A stretch of DNA of 64,000 bases from Colletotrichum lupini (lineage: Eukaryota > Ascomycota > Sordariomycetes > Glomerellales > Glomerellaceae): assembly GCF_023278565.1 (NCBI RefSeq), contig NC_064680.1, positions 930,001-994,000 on the forward strand, read 5' to 3'. A program made the translations under genes and the position numbers. How positions within the stretch are numbered: the stretch's first letter is position 1; every line of letters begins with the position of its first letter. The notes under the pieces were generated by a model that was not told the origin of the DNA, made no database searches, and was given only the letters and a program-made list of their open reading frames with translations. This document shows positions 10,900 through 22,699 of this stretch, one piece after another.

Positions 10900-13800
10900 T
10901 ATATAGTTTGCTTACGTAATATTGATAATAAGGCGAATAATAAGGTAAACAAAGTTACCTTCGTAATAGGATTCTATATTAATATAGTCTTAAAAACTCT
11001 ATTAAATAAAAGCGCACTTTAATACTATAGTTTAAATTATACTTTATAATAAAGAACGCTTTATAAAAGCACTATTAAAAAGCAGCTTATCTAAAAAAAT
11101 AATCTAATCTTCTTTAAATATAAGCTCCTCTAATCCTATCCTTTTTTTATAAACTTTAACTATATCCTATAAAGCCTAGCTAGTATTATATTACTAATTA
11201 GCTATAAAAAATTCTATTACTTATATTAACGTACTTATAAAAGGTTTAATAACGCGCTCCTCTAGTACTTTAAAATAAATTATCTTAGACCTAATACTCT
11301 TTATTAATTACTATATAAAACTTAAAGTATATATATTAAACCTCTATTATAAGTTAAGTATAAAGTATATATATTATTTAATATTAAAATAATAATTTTA
11401 AAAGGACTACTCTTAAAAAAAGCCTTACGGCTATAGTACTATATATACTAAGATCTCTTTTATTTCGAACTACTTTCTAATAAATAATAATATATACTTA
11501 TAACTTTTAATAAATATAATAAATAGTTTAAGGGGTTCTTTTTAAAAACTAAAATAGAAGAAGAAGTACTTTTTATACTATAAAGCCTCGAGGTAGTAAT
11601 TTATTATTAAAAAAGGACTCTAATCTACTTTTTTAAAAATAATAATAAAACCGCTCTCTTAATTATAAATATTAAATACGTATATAAGACGTAATATAGC
11701 GAGCTAAGAATTAAAATAGAACTTCTACTTCTATATATAAAAGAACTTATAAGTAATACTAAAAGAGTAAGTTAATTTATAATTACTAAAACTTATAAAA
11801 TATACTTTTTTATATACTTCCTTATAAATCTATAAAATAAAACAATACTAATAGTAATTTTTATTTATAATATTACCCTATGGGAGGCTAATAAAAAAGA
11901 TTTACTTATTATAATAAAAATTAACTAATAGAAATAATATTAACGTTAATAATAAACGGGTTATTAAATATAAAATTCTAAACTAGTTACTCCGTATTTT
12001 AATAACCTCTATATATATAACTACTAAATATACCCTTTTTATAAAGATCGTAAAAAAGGTATATATTAAAAAGAGTTTAAAATACTTCCTTATAAGTATA
12101 TAAAATACTTAGTTATATATATATTAAAAACGCATAACTTATATAAGGTCTAAATACCCGTACTTAAGTAAGTATTTATTATAAAAAATATTATGTTTAA
12201 TAAAAAAGTCTTTTATAATCCTATATATAAAAAGTAAACTATTATAAATAAGTAAATAAATCTAATAATCTAAGAGATATAAGAACTCTTTAATACTAAT
12301 AATAAACTAGTTTAAGTACTTAGGGAAGTAAATTTAGACTTTAAAAATACTAGTATTTAAAATAACTCTATAATTAAAAATAGTATTATTATTAAATTTT
12401 TAATTATTTAAAACGCTAAGTAATTAATAAACGTATTTTAAAATATAGTTAATAAGGCTAAAGAGGCTAATATAGTCTTATTATTATTATTAACCCCTAA
12501 AATAACCCCCTTATATAAGCTCGGGGATAGAAATAAAAAAAGGGATATAATAACTAAGTTATAAATAACTTTATATAGTTTATAGTCCTCTTTACGAGCG
12601 CTTATATATATTATAAAAGTTCTTAAGCTTTTAATTCTTAATAACTCTTAATAAAACGCTAGAATATATAATAAACGAGGTATTAATTATAAAAAAGTAA
12701 TTCTTAATATTAAAATTAACGTTAATAAGGAACCTTTATAATAAACCTCTATTATTATATAAGAACAGAGCTTATAAAAACTATTTTATTAAGTATTAAA
12801 TAAAGCTCTATTAAGTCCTAAATATTTAAACCGGGCCTATAAACCTTTATAACGCTTTAATAATAATATTTTCGTAACGCTCTTATATTTACATATAAAA
12901 AATAGTAATTATTATAACTATTTCTAGGACTACTTTTTCTTTACTTTTATACTTAATTAGTAAAAAACTATAAAAAATAATAATATAGGATATATAATAC
13001 TTTATTAAATAATAAAAAGAGCAGTTTATAAGACCTACTTAAAATACTCTAAAAAAGTTTAAAAACTATAACTTATTAAAGTTAACTTCTAAAGCTTATT
13101 AAAAAAGTTTAGTAATATTAAATATCTCTTATTATGATTATAAAAACTACTTAGGAATATTATAAATATAAAAATAAAAAAACTAAAGGATATTAGTATA
13201 TAAAAAGAGGTTAACCGTAATTTTAAATAAAAAGTCCTACTTTTATTAAAATAAGTATATACTTATAAGTACGACGTTAATAATAAAGTTAGCGAGGTAA
13301 AAGTACGTATATATATAAGGGGGGATATATAACTACTTAACCCTTTATAAAATACGTACGTTTCGACGCTTATTATAAAGGCCTTTAAGCTTATAATAAT
13401 AATAACTACTTAATTTAACTTTAAAATAAACTAATATAATACTATTAATATATTCTTTAACGCGCTTCTTAAGAACGAGAAACTAATAATTATTAAACTC
13501 TTAGAGGGATATAAAGTTATTAATAAAATAAATAAGCTTTAACGCGCTCTATATAACCTCTAAAACTTACTAATTCTCTAGTTCTAAACTTTTATTTCTA
13601 TACTTCGTAATATAAATATAATATATAATTATAAAAAGATTTATATTTACTAAATTATAAATAAAAAAATAATATTAATATTCTACGTTAATAACTTTAT
13701 TATTCTATATTATTAAAACGATTAAAAAGCGGCTTAGGGGATCGTTAATAATATAAAAAAAAATATTAACTTTAAGAAAAATAGACCGATTAATTACTTC

Positions 13801-14700
13801 TTTAGAGTATAAATTTTATAAAACCGTACTATTTATAAAGCTTATTTTATTTATAATATATATATTAAGTAAATTACTAAGCGCTTTAATTTTATAAATT
13901 TATTATATTTAACTACCCCTCTTTTTTAAAAAGAGTTTAAACTAAACGAGAGGTAAGTAATAAAAAAAGAAATAAAGAGCTATTAAAAAAAAGTTAAGAA
14001 TATACTTTATATAGCTATTATAATTAAACTAAACGTCGCCTTTACTTACTTATAATTATTACGGTTCTTAACTAACCTAAATATAACCTATATTAAAATA
14101 ATTAACTATTATATTTAATATTTCTACATAACGAAATACTTTATACTCTACTATAGTAATATACTAAGTACGTAATTATTATTTTTAACTAAAAATACTA
14201 GCTTTATAAATAATAAAGTAATATAATAATTATTTTAAAAATATATAATATTCCTTTTTAGTAGCCTAATTTAATAAAAATTAAAATATTAAGTAACGAT
14301 TACGACGTTAATTACTAAAACTAAGCTTCTTTATTTTAAAAAAACTATAAAAAAAACTATAGCTCTAAAGCGCCTTTTTAAAAATATTACCCTTAACTTA
14401 ACAAAAATATAATTAGTTAACTATAATAATTAGTAAATAATTTAACTTATTATAAGAGAAAGAAAAAGAATAACTACTTAACTTTATTATATTAATATAT
14501 AAAATATATAACTAAGATAAGAGCACGCTAGAAATAGCTTCGAGGTTACTTATATATTAATAAAAAATATATTAGTAAATAGACTTATTAAAAACTTTTT
14601 ATAAGCTAAGTTTAAACATTTCTATATACTTCTTAACCTCTATAATATATAAAAAGCTATTATAAATAGCTAAAATAATTAAAAATAATTAATTTAGGCT
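10900..14700 (+). pseudogene. Decayed Copia polyprotein (IN-RT-RNase H)
   Basis: No open frame survives, but conceptual reading through TAA/TAG stops recovers recognisable Copia blocks. An integrase-core-like stretch comes before about 11950. Near 13450-13600 is a stretch resembling FFNALLKNEK...KLLEGYKVINKINKL, then RALYNL and the FYVNNFIILY box, a degraded YVDD motif. Then comes a connection region, and near 14200 an RNase H block ending in ALKRLFKNI. Stops sit where Gln or Trp codons would be expected, consistent with RIP converting CAA/CAG/TGG. Limits are approximate. The part between the 5' LTR and 10.9 kb presumably held gag but is too mutated to assign. Confidence 0.75.
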
Positions 14701-16476
14701 ATACTTAAAAAAACTTAATATCTAAAAGTAGATAATAAATAGAACTTAAAGTACGGCCTAGAGGCCTAAAATAAATAAAATAAAAACCTTTTATAACCTA
14801 AAGGCTTAAACTCTTAAAATAACCTTACTCCGTAGGGTATATATATATATAAATAAAACCCGGGCTTATACTTACTATTTAAACTCCTAGTTTACGAAGT
14901 ATATAATTACTAAAAGTATAGTATTATTAAAAAAAAGGGTTAATATGCGTATTAAAAAACGCGTTTTATATACTTTAAAATTTATAAAGCTAAGAATAAT
15001 AAGGGTAATAAGGGGTATAAGAGCTAAAATAATTATTAAGTTAATAACTTAAGGTATAAAAGCGGGTAGTATAATAAGAAGTTAGTTATAAATAACTATA
15101 ATAAATATAAAAAAAACCGGGGGCGCATGTTAAGGAAGTCCTTTATATAAAAGCTAATATAATTTTTATATATTTTCTAGTTATTATATATTTAATAAAT
15201 AATATTATAGAGCTTAGTAATATCTTATTAAAACTATAGTTAAAAGTATACTTCTTAATAATAATAAAAAAATAATATATTTATAAAAAAGGGAGCGCTA
15301 TTTATAATAACTTTAATAGAAGCCTAGGCTATTAATTATAAAATAATTAATATATTAATATACTTTTTAACTAAATAGCTATTAAAATAGCGCGTATATT
15401 AGCTACTACGTCTTATAAAATAATAATTACTATCTTTAAAGTTAGTATATTAAAAAACTATTTTAAAATAGAGTAAATACTAAATCTCCCGTTCTTTAAG
15501 AACCTCTTTTTTAAGCTTTTTAAGGACTAAATATACGTTAAATAGGCCTAGAATAATAAAAAAAACTATACTTATTACGAGGGGTACTTTAACTTCTTAA
15601 CGTTCTTTTTTATTTCTTATTACCTTTTTAAAAAGAGCTAGCCTTACGTTTTTTAAACCTTAGAATAATATTAAATATAAACTTTTAAAATAATAAGTAT
15701 ATAATATATCCTTTTTAAAAAGTTTATTATCTAAACTAATCTTATTTTTATTTTTAAACTCCGAGGAGGGGATAAGTAAAAACTTATTAAAGTTCTTATT
15801 ATTACTATTTATTTTATTATTACCCTTATTATAATTATTAAGAAGAGCTTTAAATTTAATAAAATCCTTAGTATTTTAATTAATAATTTTAATGTCTTCT
15901 TAGCTAGGGAAAAAGAGCTTAGTAACTAAGCTTTAATAAGTAAATAAGAGGTTACGGGGGGGGGTAATAACTTAAAAGGGCTTATTAATATTATTACTTA
16001 TTTAAACTTTTAATAAACTATATAATATATATATAAGAAGTATTATAAAAATTATATAAAACTTATTATTATTTCTAAATATATTAAATATTTATATTTA
16101 AAATAAAATTAATAAACGATTTAATAATATAAGCGCGCGTACGTAATAAACGAGGGTATTTATAATAATTATAAAAAGTTAAAAAAGAAATAATAGCTAA
16201 GTAACGCTACGAGAATTTAAATATATATAAAATAACTAAGTAGCCTCGCCCTTAGTAATTTATATATTAAAAATAATAAAATATATACTATTCTAAATTA
16301 AGATTTTATTTACTTTAGATAAAGGGATATATTTATAATAAACGCGGTTTAAAAAACGCATATCCCTTATGCTTATTTTTCTTTTATTTATATTTAACTA
16401 AATTAGGCCTTTATAAGGGTATTTAGAAATTCTATTTTAAGTATAATAGCTCCTTAATAATAGTAATTAAAGGGTA
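14700..16476. other. Unassigned 3' internal region of Copia element 1
   Basis: About 1.8 kb lies between the end of the RNase H-like region and the 3' LTR, far more than Copia elements usually carry. At 15116-15134 the sequence reads CCGGGGGCGCATGTTAAGG, unusually GC-rich for this island and reminiscent of a polypurine tract followed by an LTR start. I could not find a matching second copy on the left. It may be an extra ORF, a nested insertion or a relic. Confidence 0.4.
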
Positions 16477-16653
16477 TATTACGTAATAAGGATAGTAATT
16501 ATATCTTATAAAGTACCCGTTACGTACTAAATCATATATTTATCTTAAATATTATATATATAAACCTTTTCCTTTTATCTATTTCTATTTTAATAATTAA
16601 GCCACTTTTACTACACTCCGTATGCCTATTACTACGTGCCATAACTTGTGACA
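16477..16653 (+). repeat. 3' LTR of Copia element 1
   Basis: 177 bp matching 8526-8702. Here the first half is mutated (TATTACGTAAT for TGTCACGTAAC) and the last part is preserved (TACGTGCCATAACTTGTGACA with the intact GTGACA terminus), the mirror image of the 5' LTR. Confidence 0.93.
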
Positions 16654-16658
16654 ACGTA
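16654..16658. repeat. Target-site duplication (right), ACGTA
   Basis: Exact copy of 8521-8525 directly after the 3' LTR terminus. Confidence 0.93.
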
Positions 16659-17293
16659 GGTAGTGCGCATCTTGGACACTGTCGCCGATTAGACCGAGGG
16701 ATGTCCATGACGGGTGGAGAGAACCAATCCTTTCTTATTGCGCCATGCCGGTAATGTTCTAAGATATGTCTTTGACGGAGTCTCATATTTCTGTCGGTCG
16801 TGGCTTGCGTGTCATCGGGTACAGCGCGTGGGTATTTCCTCTTCTTGACACAGAACCCACAAAAGAAGTTGTCTTTTCCGCAGTCACTCCATTTTTGGAG
16901 ATCGTCTATCGGATCCCAGCCGTGGGTACTATAATAGTGTTGATAGAAGTCTCCGAACCTGGAGTACATTTGCAAACGCCTGCATCTTGGATCGCCAGGA
17001 ATGATGTTTGAGGGAACGCCAGGGCGACCGGGAGTAGGAAGCGAGTGCTCCTCGCATAGATAGTATATAAGGTTAGGATGGGATTTATCACAACGCATTC
17101 AAGCAGCCTCGATGGCATACTCGCGTCTACAATGGACGCACCCAAGTTTAGTAGGCTGTCCAGTCTGCCTTGCCTCTCGTTCGGCCGAGATTATTTCTTC
17201 GTCTTGGTCCTCTCCTACTCGATCAGGCATAGGCGGAAACTGTATGTCCACTTGCTCAGGTCGGACTGCTTGTTGCTCACATTGGACAGACAT
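16654..17293 (-). pseudogene. C2H2-like zinc-finger family member 0, nonsense-mutated and split by Copia element 1
   Basis: From the ATG at 17293 the minus strand reads 64 codons, meets TGA at 17101-17099, then stays open in the same frame. Aligned to its paralogs (CVHCRREYAIEAA-stop-MRCDKSH against CTFCASPYSKAQDWRACEESH of 18554-19168), the stop falls on the conserved Trp. Downstream the frame keeps FFCGFCVKKRKY and MRLRQRHILEHYRHG, matching FWCGYC...LRLDHIQKH of the family. The N-terminal CYYGYC finger of the others is missing. The retrotransposon removed only the last residues: joining 16659 to 8525 and using the target site once gives CALPTL followed by SPSPSP and TAA at 8498-8500. An ATG directly after the stop (17098) could start a shorter protein. 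Functional status is unknown. Confidence 0.7.
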
Positions 17294-17999
17294 GATGCTG
17301 AAGTTCTATTACAACATTAGCATACGCAGCCACCAGTTTGAACTTGGCTGTGGGGAAAGCAGGGAAATTCAAGCTAACTTGATGTTTATATTTCCGTATT
17401 CTGACTCGTCCAAAAAAGCCGAACGTCTGAATAAAAATGTAGGGTCTGGTGAGTGATAGCCTTCACAGATGATCGCAATTGGAAACTAGATGTCGAGAAA
17501 GTTAAGAGTGCGTGCTCATGTATAAAAATACGGTCCTGCCACCATGGAGTGAAGGACTTGGATCTGAATTGACTGTTCGGCGAAAAGTATCAATTGCTCC
17601 AGTTTTTGTACAACATCATCATGAAAGGACCCTACTCTCCCCTTTAGATGTTTACTGGGTGTCGCCCAAGCGGTAAGCTCCTCGCTAAGAATACTGAAAG
17701 GGATAGAGATCACCACATTGATCGAACAACACATACAACCATTCAAGAGAGACAGAATGCGGTTGAATATCATTCTATTTGTCACTGTTAGATGCCACGA
17801 GATACATTCATCTTGCGGTCTGGGAAATTGCCAAGCGAATGTTGAGTCCTACGATAGCTCGGGATACCCGAGTATGTTTTGAATCAAGTGGCATAGATGC
17901 ATAATGACCATTAGTGCCTAGGATAATTTTTCTTGTCATCTGTATTTTTAGGTCATTCAAACAAACATCGATTTAGCGCGATAGTCACAATATCAATTC
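17294..17999. other. Gene-poor segment with one unrecognised 89-aa frame
   Basis: A minus-strand ORF at 17516-17785 (starts MTNRMIFNRILSLLNGCMCC) is the only frame of note. It has no family I recognise, and may be an exon relic. Nothing else is supported. Confidence 0.35.
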
Positions 18000-18420
18000 C
18001 GGCAGACCAGGTGGCGCCCGAACTTACGAGACGCATTGGTTGGGTTTGAGGTGAGGCAACCACTTAGACAACAATAGCGGAGCCTCAACAGTTCGTGGGG
18101 TCCTAACCTAGGAATGAGACAGAAGCACTTGAAGGAGCAGGCTGTGTAACTGGTTCCGGTAATGGCAGCGAATTGGGGTGTATTCTAGAGAGCCCCTCGA
18201 TGCGACATTCGGCAAGTCTACCAGGAGGATGTAGTCGCGTTTCTGTAGCTGCTGCAAGCCTGGATGATTGAGAAAGGATTCAGGAGTTCCTGACTAACAT
18301 ATTCGGAAATTCGGATAGAATGAAGGGATACGGAGACCTGTCGATCTATGAGGTCGATTGAGTGATCAAGGTACTTGAGATAGGAAAGTAAGCGAGATGC
18401 GATCATCCATGGGAAAGATT
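18000..18420 (-). pseudogene. Fragment of a Zn2Cys6 regulator (fungal_trans region)
   Basis: Minus-strand translation gives FLNHPGLQQLQKRDYILL followed by VASRGSLE, then after further codons SLLLQVLLSHS, a stop and VRTPRTVEAPLLLSKWLPH. The intact regulator at 5162-7619 has FFTQPGQLQKRDYFLL, IASRDSPG and SLLLQVLLAHSWTQTPRTVE...LLLLSEWLPH in the same order. No zinc cluster or C-terminal half is present and there are internal stops, so this is a truncated duplicate. It lies just downstream (on the minus strand) of zinc-finger gene 18554-19168, the same arrangement as the parent regulator relative to zinc-finger pseudogene 0. Confidence 0.8.
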
Positions 18421-18553
18421 TAAAGGTATTGCATTTTGGTTGTTTGGGTAACTTCCTCCCGGAGCAGAATCAGCTACGTAAAAGATGTTCGACTAATAAC
18501 TATTCTCTCAGAAGTATTCCCTCGTCTCCCCACTACTGCTCATCCCCTGAAGC

Positions 18554-19168
18554 TTATTCAGTAACGCCCGCTCGAGGCCATTGCCATGAGCGAGGTCTTG
18601 TCCCATTGATAATATGTTTTTGGATATGATCCAAACGCAGCGGTTGGTCTAAACCTGTAAGAGTGAGGCCTTCCTGTATTTGCGGATCATCGTATTTTAG
18701 AGCCTTTCGACAATACCCGCACCAAAATCCATCAGCATGAATCGGAAAACAATTATCTCTCTGGACTGACAGCACCGCACTCCAAGAGGTACCCACTGCG
18801 TGCATCATTATCAAGTGTCCCGCGAACTCGAAACGTTGCGTAACTTTGAATGATGTATTGCAAAGCCCTGAATCATTGTCAAGGTTTAGCAGCGAACAGA
18901 CCCAGTAAATACCGTTCAGATCCTGGATTCGGTCCCCAGTGTGACTTTCTTCACACGCTCTCCAGTCCTGTGCTTTTGAGTAAGGCGAGGCGCAAAAGGT
19001 ACAGGAGAAACCATCAGGGACAATGTCATGCGTTTCTTCGTGGGTCTCATGTTCCGCCATGGTGGTGAATCGTCGGCCACAATACCCATAATAGCATTTG
19101 GGTAAATGTTGACTATGCCCATTTGTAAGGCCATTTCCATTTACGTGCGAAGTCACGTTTGAGGACAT
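18554..19168 (-). CDS. Cys/His-rich C2H2-like zinc-finger protein, paralog 1
   Basis: Single exon of 204 aa with an ATG at 19168. I recognise no named family, but the protein has regularly spaced Cys/His groups. These are CYYGYCGRRFTTMAEHETHEETH (about 25-47), FSCTFCASPYSKAQDWRACEESH (about 54-76), YWVCS...CNTSFKVTQRFEFAGHL (about 88-118) and ADGFWCGYCRKALKYDD (about 145-161). The C-terminus is LDQPLRLDHIQKHI. The first two groups fit C2H2 fingers. The N-terminus is Asn/Gly/Ser-rich and disordered-looking. Four related loci lie at 16654, 27843, 29777 and 31464 on the same strand. No signal peptide or membrane segment is seen, so a nuclear or cytosolic role is likely, but function is unknown. 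Confidence 0.8.
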   Translation of the reverse strand: MSSNVTSHVNGNGLTNGHSQHLPKCYYGYCGRRFTTMAEHETHEETHDIVPDGFSCTFCASPYSKAQDWRACEESHTGDRIQDLNGIYWVCSLLNLDNDSGLCNTSFKVTQRFEFAGHLIMMHAVGTSWSAVLSVQRDNCFPIHADGFWCGYCRKALKYDDPQIQEGLTLTGLDQPLRLDHIQKHIINGTRPRSWQWPRAGVTE

Positions 19169-20072
19169 GGTGCCTGAATGGCTGCTGTTAGCATGAACTC
19201 GTAAATTTCACCAGAAGCAGGACAAAATGTCGATTACCTTGGCAAAGACTGGTAATTCAGACTATGGGTCCAGGGAAGACAGATGTCAGATTTAGTTGAG
19301 GCGTGCGTTTGATAGAGTACCAAGGTCTGTTAGCTGGCGCCGTGATGTATAATACTGGCTGTTCTGCTTAAGAAGCCGGATCACCGCGCCCTTCATATAT
19401 TTGAGGTAAGACTCGGTAATTGATACTTGGGTTGAAATTCGTGATTGCCAGGATAATTTCGACAAACTTCAGTTCCCTTTCATAATAAGTTTACCTTGAG
19501 CGGTGAAGCATTCATCTTCTTCGCACTAGCGACGTAAATCGTCTAGGTTTTGGTGTTTCAATATGGAATGTCATGTCACCTGTCGAGAACGAAATGTAAA
19601 GTTATCAATGAACCATTTTCGAGATTGACCGCCACTGAGAGTCTGTGGGTCGTGAGCTGCACCCATGATCCCGAAATATACCTAGACCTGCCTTGATGAT
19701 TTCTTGGAAAAGCTTGGCTAGATAGCCGGTAAAACTCCCCGGGAAAGGTGGCCAAAGAGCTGATGAACGACTGACGCCTCTCTAGCAGGGTGCAGCTGTC
19801 TGGCTTTCATAATCCGGAATGTAAGTCAAAGCACCCACTTTTGGGCACCCCCCCCTTTTGGGCATGACAAGTCGCGCAGTTGTATGGTGTTGCTTACCAT
19901 GATTCAGCGGTAAGTATGTCTTTGACACCTTAGATAGATAGTCCAGATTGCCGTCATGAGCTTTAGACGGTTCGTGGGTAGGGCTTTGTGGTTACTTTGA
20001 TTCCTGGATGGATTCTTTATGGAGATTTTCTCAAACGCCACTACGTAATTGTATCCTTGGCAATCCGACGCT
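19169..20072. other. Upstream region of zinc-finger paralog 1
   Basis: No gene is seen. Around 19491-19525 the sequence TACCTTGAGCGGTGAAGCATT resembles TACCTCGGGCGGTAAAGCATT near 28883, upstream of paralog 2, so flanking DNA was duplicated together with the genes. A transposon-end fragment lies at 19824-19864. Confidence 0.5.
19824..19864. repeat. Orphan terminal inverted repeat of the Fot1-like transposon
   Basis: The 41-bp stretch beginning AGTCAAAGCACCCACTTTTG is identical, apart from the length of a C run, to the left end of the transposon at 33604, and it is preceded by TA. No internal sequence or opposite end follows, so it is a truncated or excised remnant. It is not RIP-mutated, as expected for so short a copy. 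Confidence 0.85.
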
Positions 20073-20077
20073 CAAAG
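20073..20077. repeat. Target-site duplication (left), CAAAG
   Basis: CAAAG before the TGT start of the second Copia element, repeated at 26923-26927. Confidence 0.93.
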
Positions 20078-20279
20078 TGTCGGATTGGAAGTCCAATTCG
20101 ACCGCGGCATACAGCCGACTGCGCAGGGGCCAATTAGGGGCCCTATTTACGATTATCGTAGCCAGCCTAACCTATAATTAGAACCTCCTTTTTATACCTA
20201 CGCAGATATTTATATAGTTTAATTAATCTCTTCGTTAACTACGGTTCGAACTAACTACTTTATAATAGGGATACTAATA
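20078..20279 (+). repeat. 5' LTR of Copia element 2
   Basis: 202 bp, co-linear with 26721-26922. The outer edge is unmutated (TGTCGGATTGGAAGTCC) and the inner edge mutated (GGGATACTAATA for GGGATACCAACA). Confidence 0.95.
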
Positions 20280-22699
20280 CTAATTAATAGTTAAACTCTA
20301 CTATTATAAATCGGTAAGGTATCTCGCTATATAAAAAAGACGACTTCTTAATACCGCACGGGATAGGAGATTCGTACTAATTAACCTTATAGAAGTAAAC
20401 GAAAAAAGAGGCGATTTTTAAATACCGTACGGAATTAAGTAATTATAGCCTTTTACTACCTATAAAAGGTCGACGTTTATTATATTAAACTACGTTAATT
20501 AACAGAACTGCTTAAGTAACTAGCCTTTTATTATCGCCCCGAGTAGCTTTTTTACTAAACGACTTTTCTATAGCCGGCCCGTAATTAGAAATTAACTAAG
20601 TAATAAAAGGGATCGCCGGTAAGCGATAATTACCTAACCGTAATTAAGCTATAAAAAAGACTACTTAAAAGATATAAAATAGGGTACTAAGAGGCTATAA
20701 AAAATAAGATCTCTAAAGTATCTAACCCTACTGCGTATAAGTAATAAGTAAGTATTTTTAGTAAGTCTTTAAAATATACGATCTTATAAAAAGGAGGGCT
20801 TAACTTCGTTAACTATACTTAACGGCCTATACGGTTCTTAACGGCCTATATAGCTCCTCTATAAGCCGCCCGGTATCTAATTTTAACTATTCTTACGGAA
20901 TACTGCCCTAGAGGAGGTAGGTCGAAGAAGGAAGCTATTTAGAAATTATAGAGAGTACGAGGCTTAGGAGGCTAGAAGTATACGGGATAGTAGAAATTAG
21001 TAACTAGTAAAGATCCCGAGACTAATTACTATATTATCCTATAGTAATATAAACGTCTGCCGCTACTATTATAAAAAAAAACTACTAAAACCTACCTTTT
21101 TATATTAAATAAAAAGGAGGATCCTAGTAAGTACGATAGCTAGCGAACTAAAAGGGTAGTAATAATTATTAAAAATAGTAAAAATAAGAGTAGTAACGAG
21201 ATAGCGAGAGGAAGCGGGAATCTCCTAGACCCTAATAAATTCGTTAAGTAGCAAAAGTATAGATTTATTACGACCTACGCACGGATTAAATATATCCCCA
21301 TTAAGATTAAATACGCTAGTAATTACTAATACGGGCATAAGCTAGAGCACGACCCTTAGTAAGTTAGGGTAAAAAAGAAGAGAACGAAACCCGATCCTAA
21401 ATAGAATCCTAATCCTTTATAAGTACGTAAATATTAACTCGGACTATTAAGGGACGTAGATATATAGAATCGTAGATTAGCCTAACGGCGAGCAAATTAA
21501 CGCGGTATTAATCTATTTAACTAAGGTCTATAAAAAAAAGGGGTTATAGGGGTAACCCCTATTCTACGAGATCGCAAACGACCTTAGTTATTAACTAGAT
21601 AAATAGTTCGTAAATATAAGCCTAGGAATTATAAAAGTAGTTAATAGATTCCTCTATGGGCGAGGGGTATTATTAGCGTAATTATAATCGTAAGAGCTAT
21701 ACGAAATACTAATAGCGATAATTATAAAAGAGGAATTCGTGCTATAGAACTAAGTATAGGTCGATAGAGCGTATAATCGCTTTAATAAATTTAAAAAAAA
21801 GGTAAACGACCTAGATTTCCTCCCTATAATTACTAACGGAAATCTATCGTTATAAAAGGATATACCGGGGTAAAATATAGTACTAAAAGTATAATAATTA
21901 ATAATTCTACTTATTTCGATTTATAACTCGTTACCGCTACTAATGCGAAATTCGGCGCTAATTAGCTAATAGGAAAGGAGGTAGACGACCCGAAGTTACT
22001 AATAGTACGTAGCGACGCAGGGTTCGTATATAAATACTAAAAATCTAGTAGCGAATACGAGGTAATTTATAGACTTTAAAAAGATCTTCCTAAAAGAGAA
22101 ATTGTACTCTGGGGGGAAGTATAAGGTCTTATAAGAAACCCTAACGATGTTTTACGATTACTACGAAAAAGTTAGAATTAGGGAATATTAGTACTATTCG
22201 GTAATTAATATCGTACTCGTAAGTAAAGCCTTTAATTATTATTACGAAGCGGTACGTAATCTCGATTAAAACGACTTCTTTAGTATAATTAACGTAATCC
22301 GAAGCCGCTTCGAGACCTATAATAAGAACCTAGAGCTCCTATCTAAGCTATGAGCGATTTCTTTCGTATCTATAGCTAGGATAATAGAGGGTAAATTATA
22401 AGTAGAGATCCTTAAAGAGCGTATCGATCGAATCGATAAGCTAGTAAAAACCTAGCTAAATAAGGGGATAAACGAGCGGAAAGTCGGATATTTCTATACC
22501 GTAATCTAGCGTATATTAGAAATAAAAATTACCCTATACTAAGTACCTAAAGACTACGAGACGCTCTACTCGAGGCTAAAATCTAGTTTTAATATTAAAG
22601 TAAGAATACCGCACTAAACCTATTTCTAAGTATACGACGGCCCTTATTAGTAATATTAGGTCGATCGAATATATAATAAGAAAGGAAAAGAGGCTAGAT

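Larger units (their letters stand above)
8526..16653 (+). mobile_element. Ty1/Copia-type LTR retrotransposon, RIP-mutated
   Basis: The 8128-bp element is bounded by two 177-bp LTRs with inverted ends TGTCAC...GTGACA and a 5-bp duplication ACGTA. The interior is extremely TA-rich, with CA and TG almost absent and stops in every frame, as expected from RIP. Through the stops the plus strand still shows an integrase-like stretch near 11.4-11.95 kb and a reverse transcriptase with the FYV(D/N)(D/N)F box at 13681. It also shows an RNase H-like tail to about 14.7 kb. The order IN-RT-RH identifies Copia rather than Gypsy. A purine-rich stretch ending AAAGGG abuts the 3' LTR and supports plus orientation. 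The element interrupts a zinc-finger gene near its stop codon. Confidence 0.93.

Noticed and set aside
8526..16653. AT-rich island as a centromere or mitochondrial insertion
   Set aside because: Exact 177-bp LTRs, target duplication and residual Copia motifs explain it as a RIPed retrotransposon.
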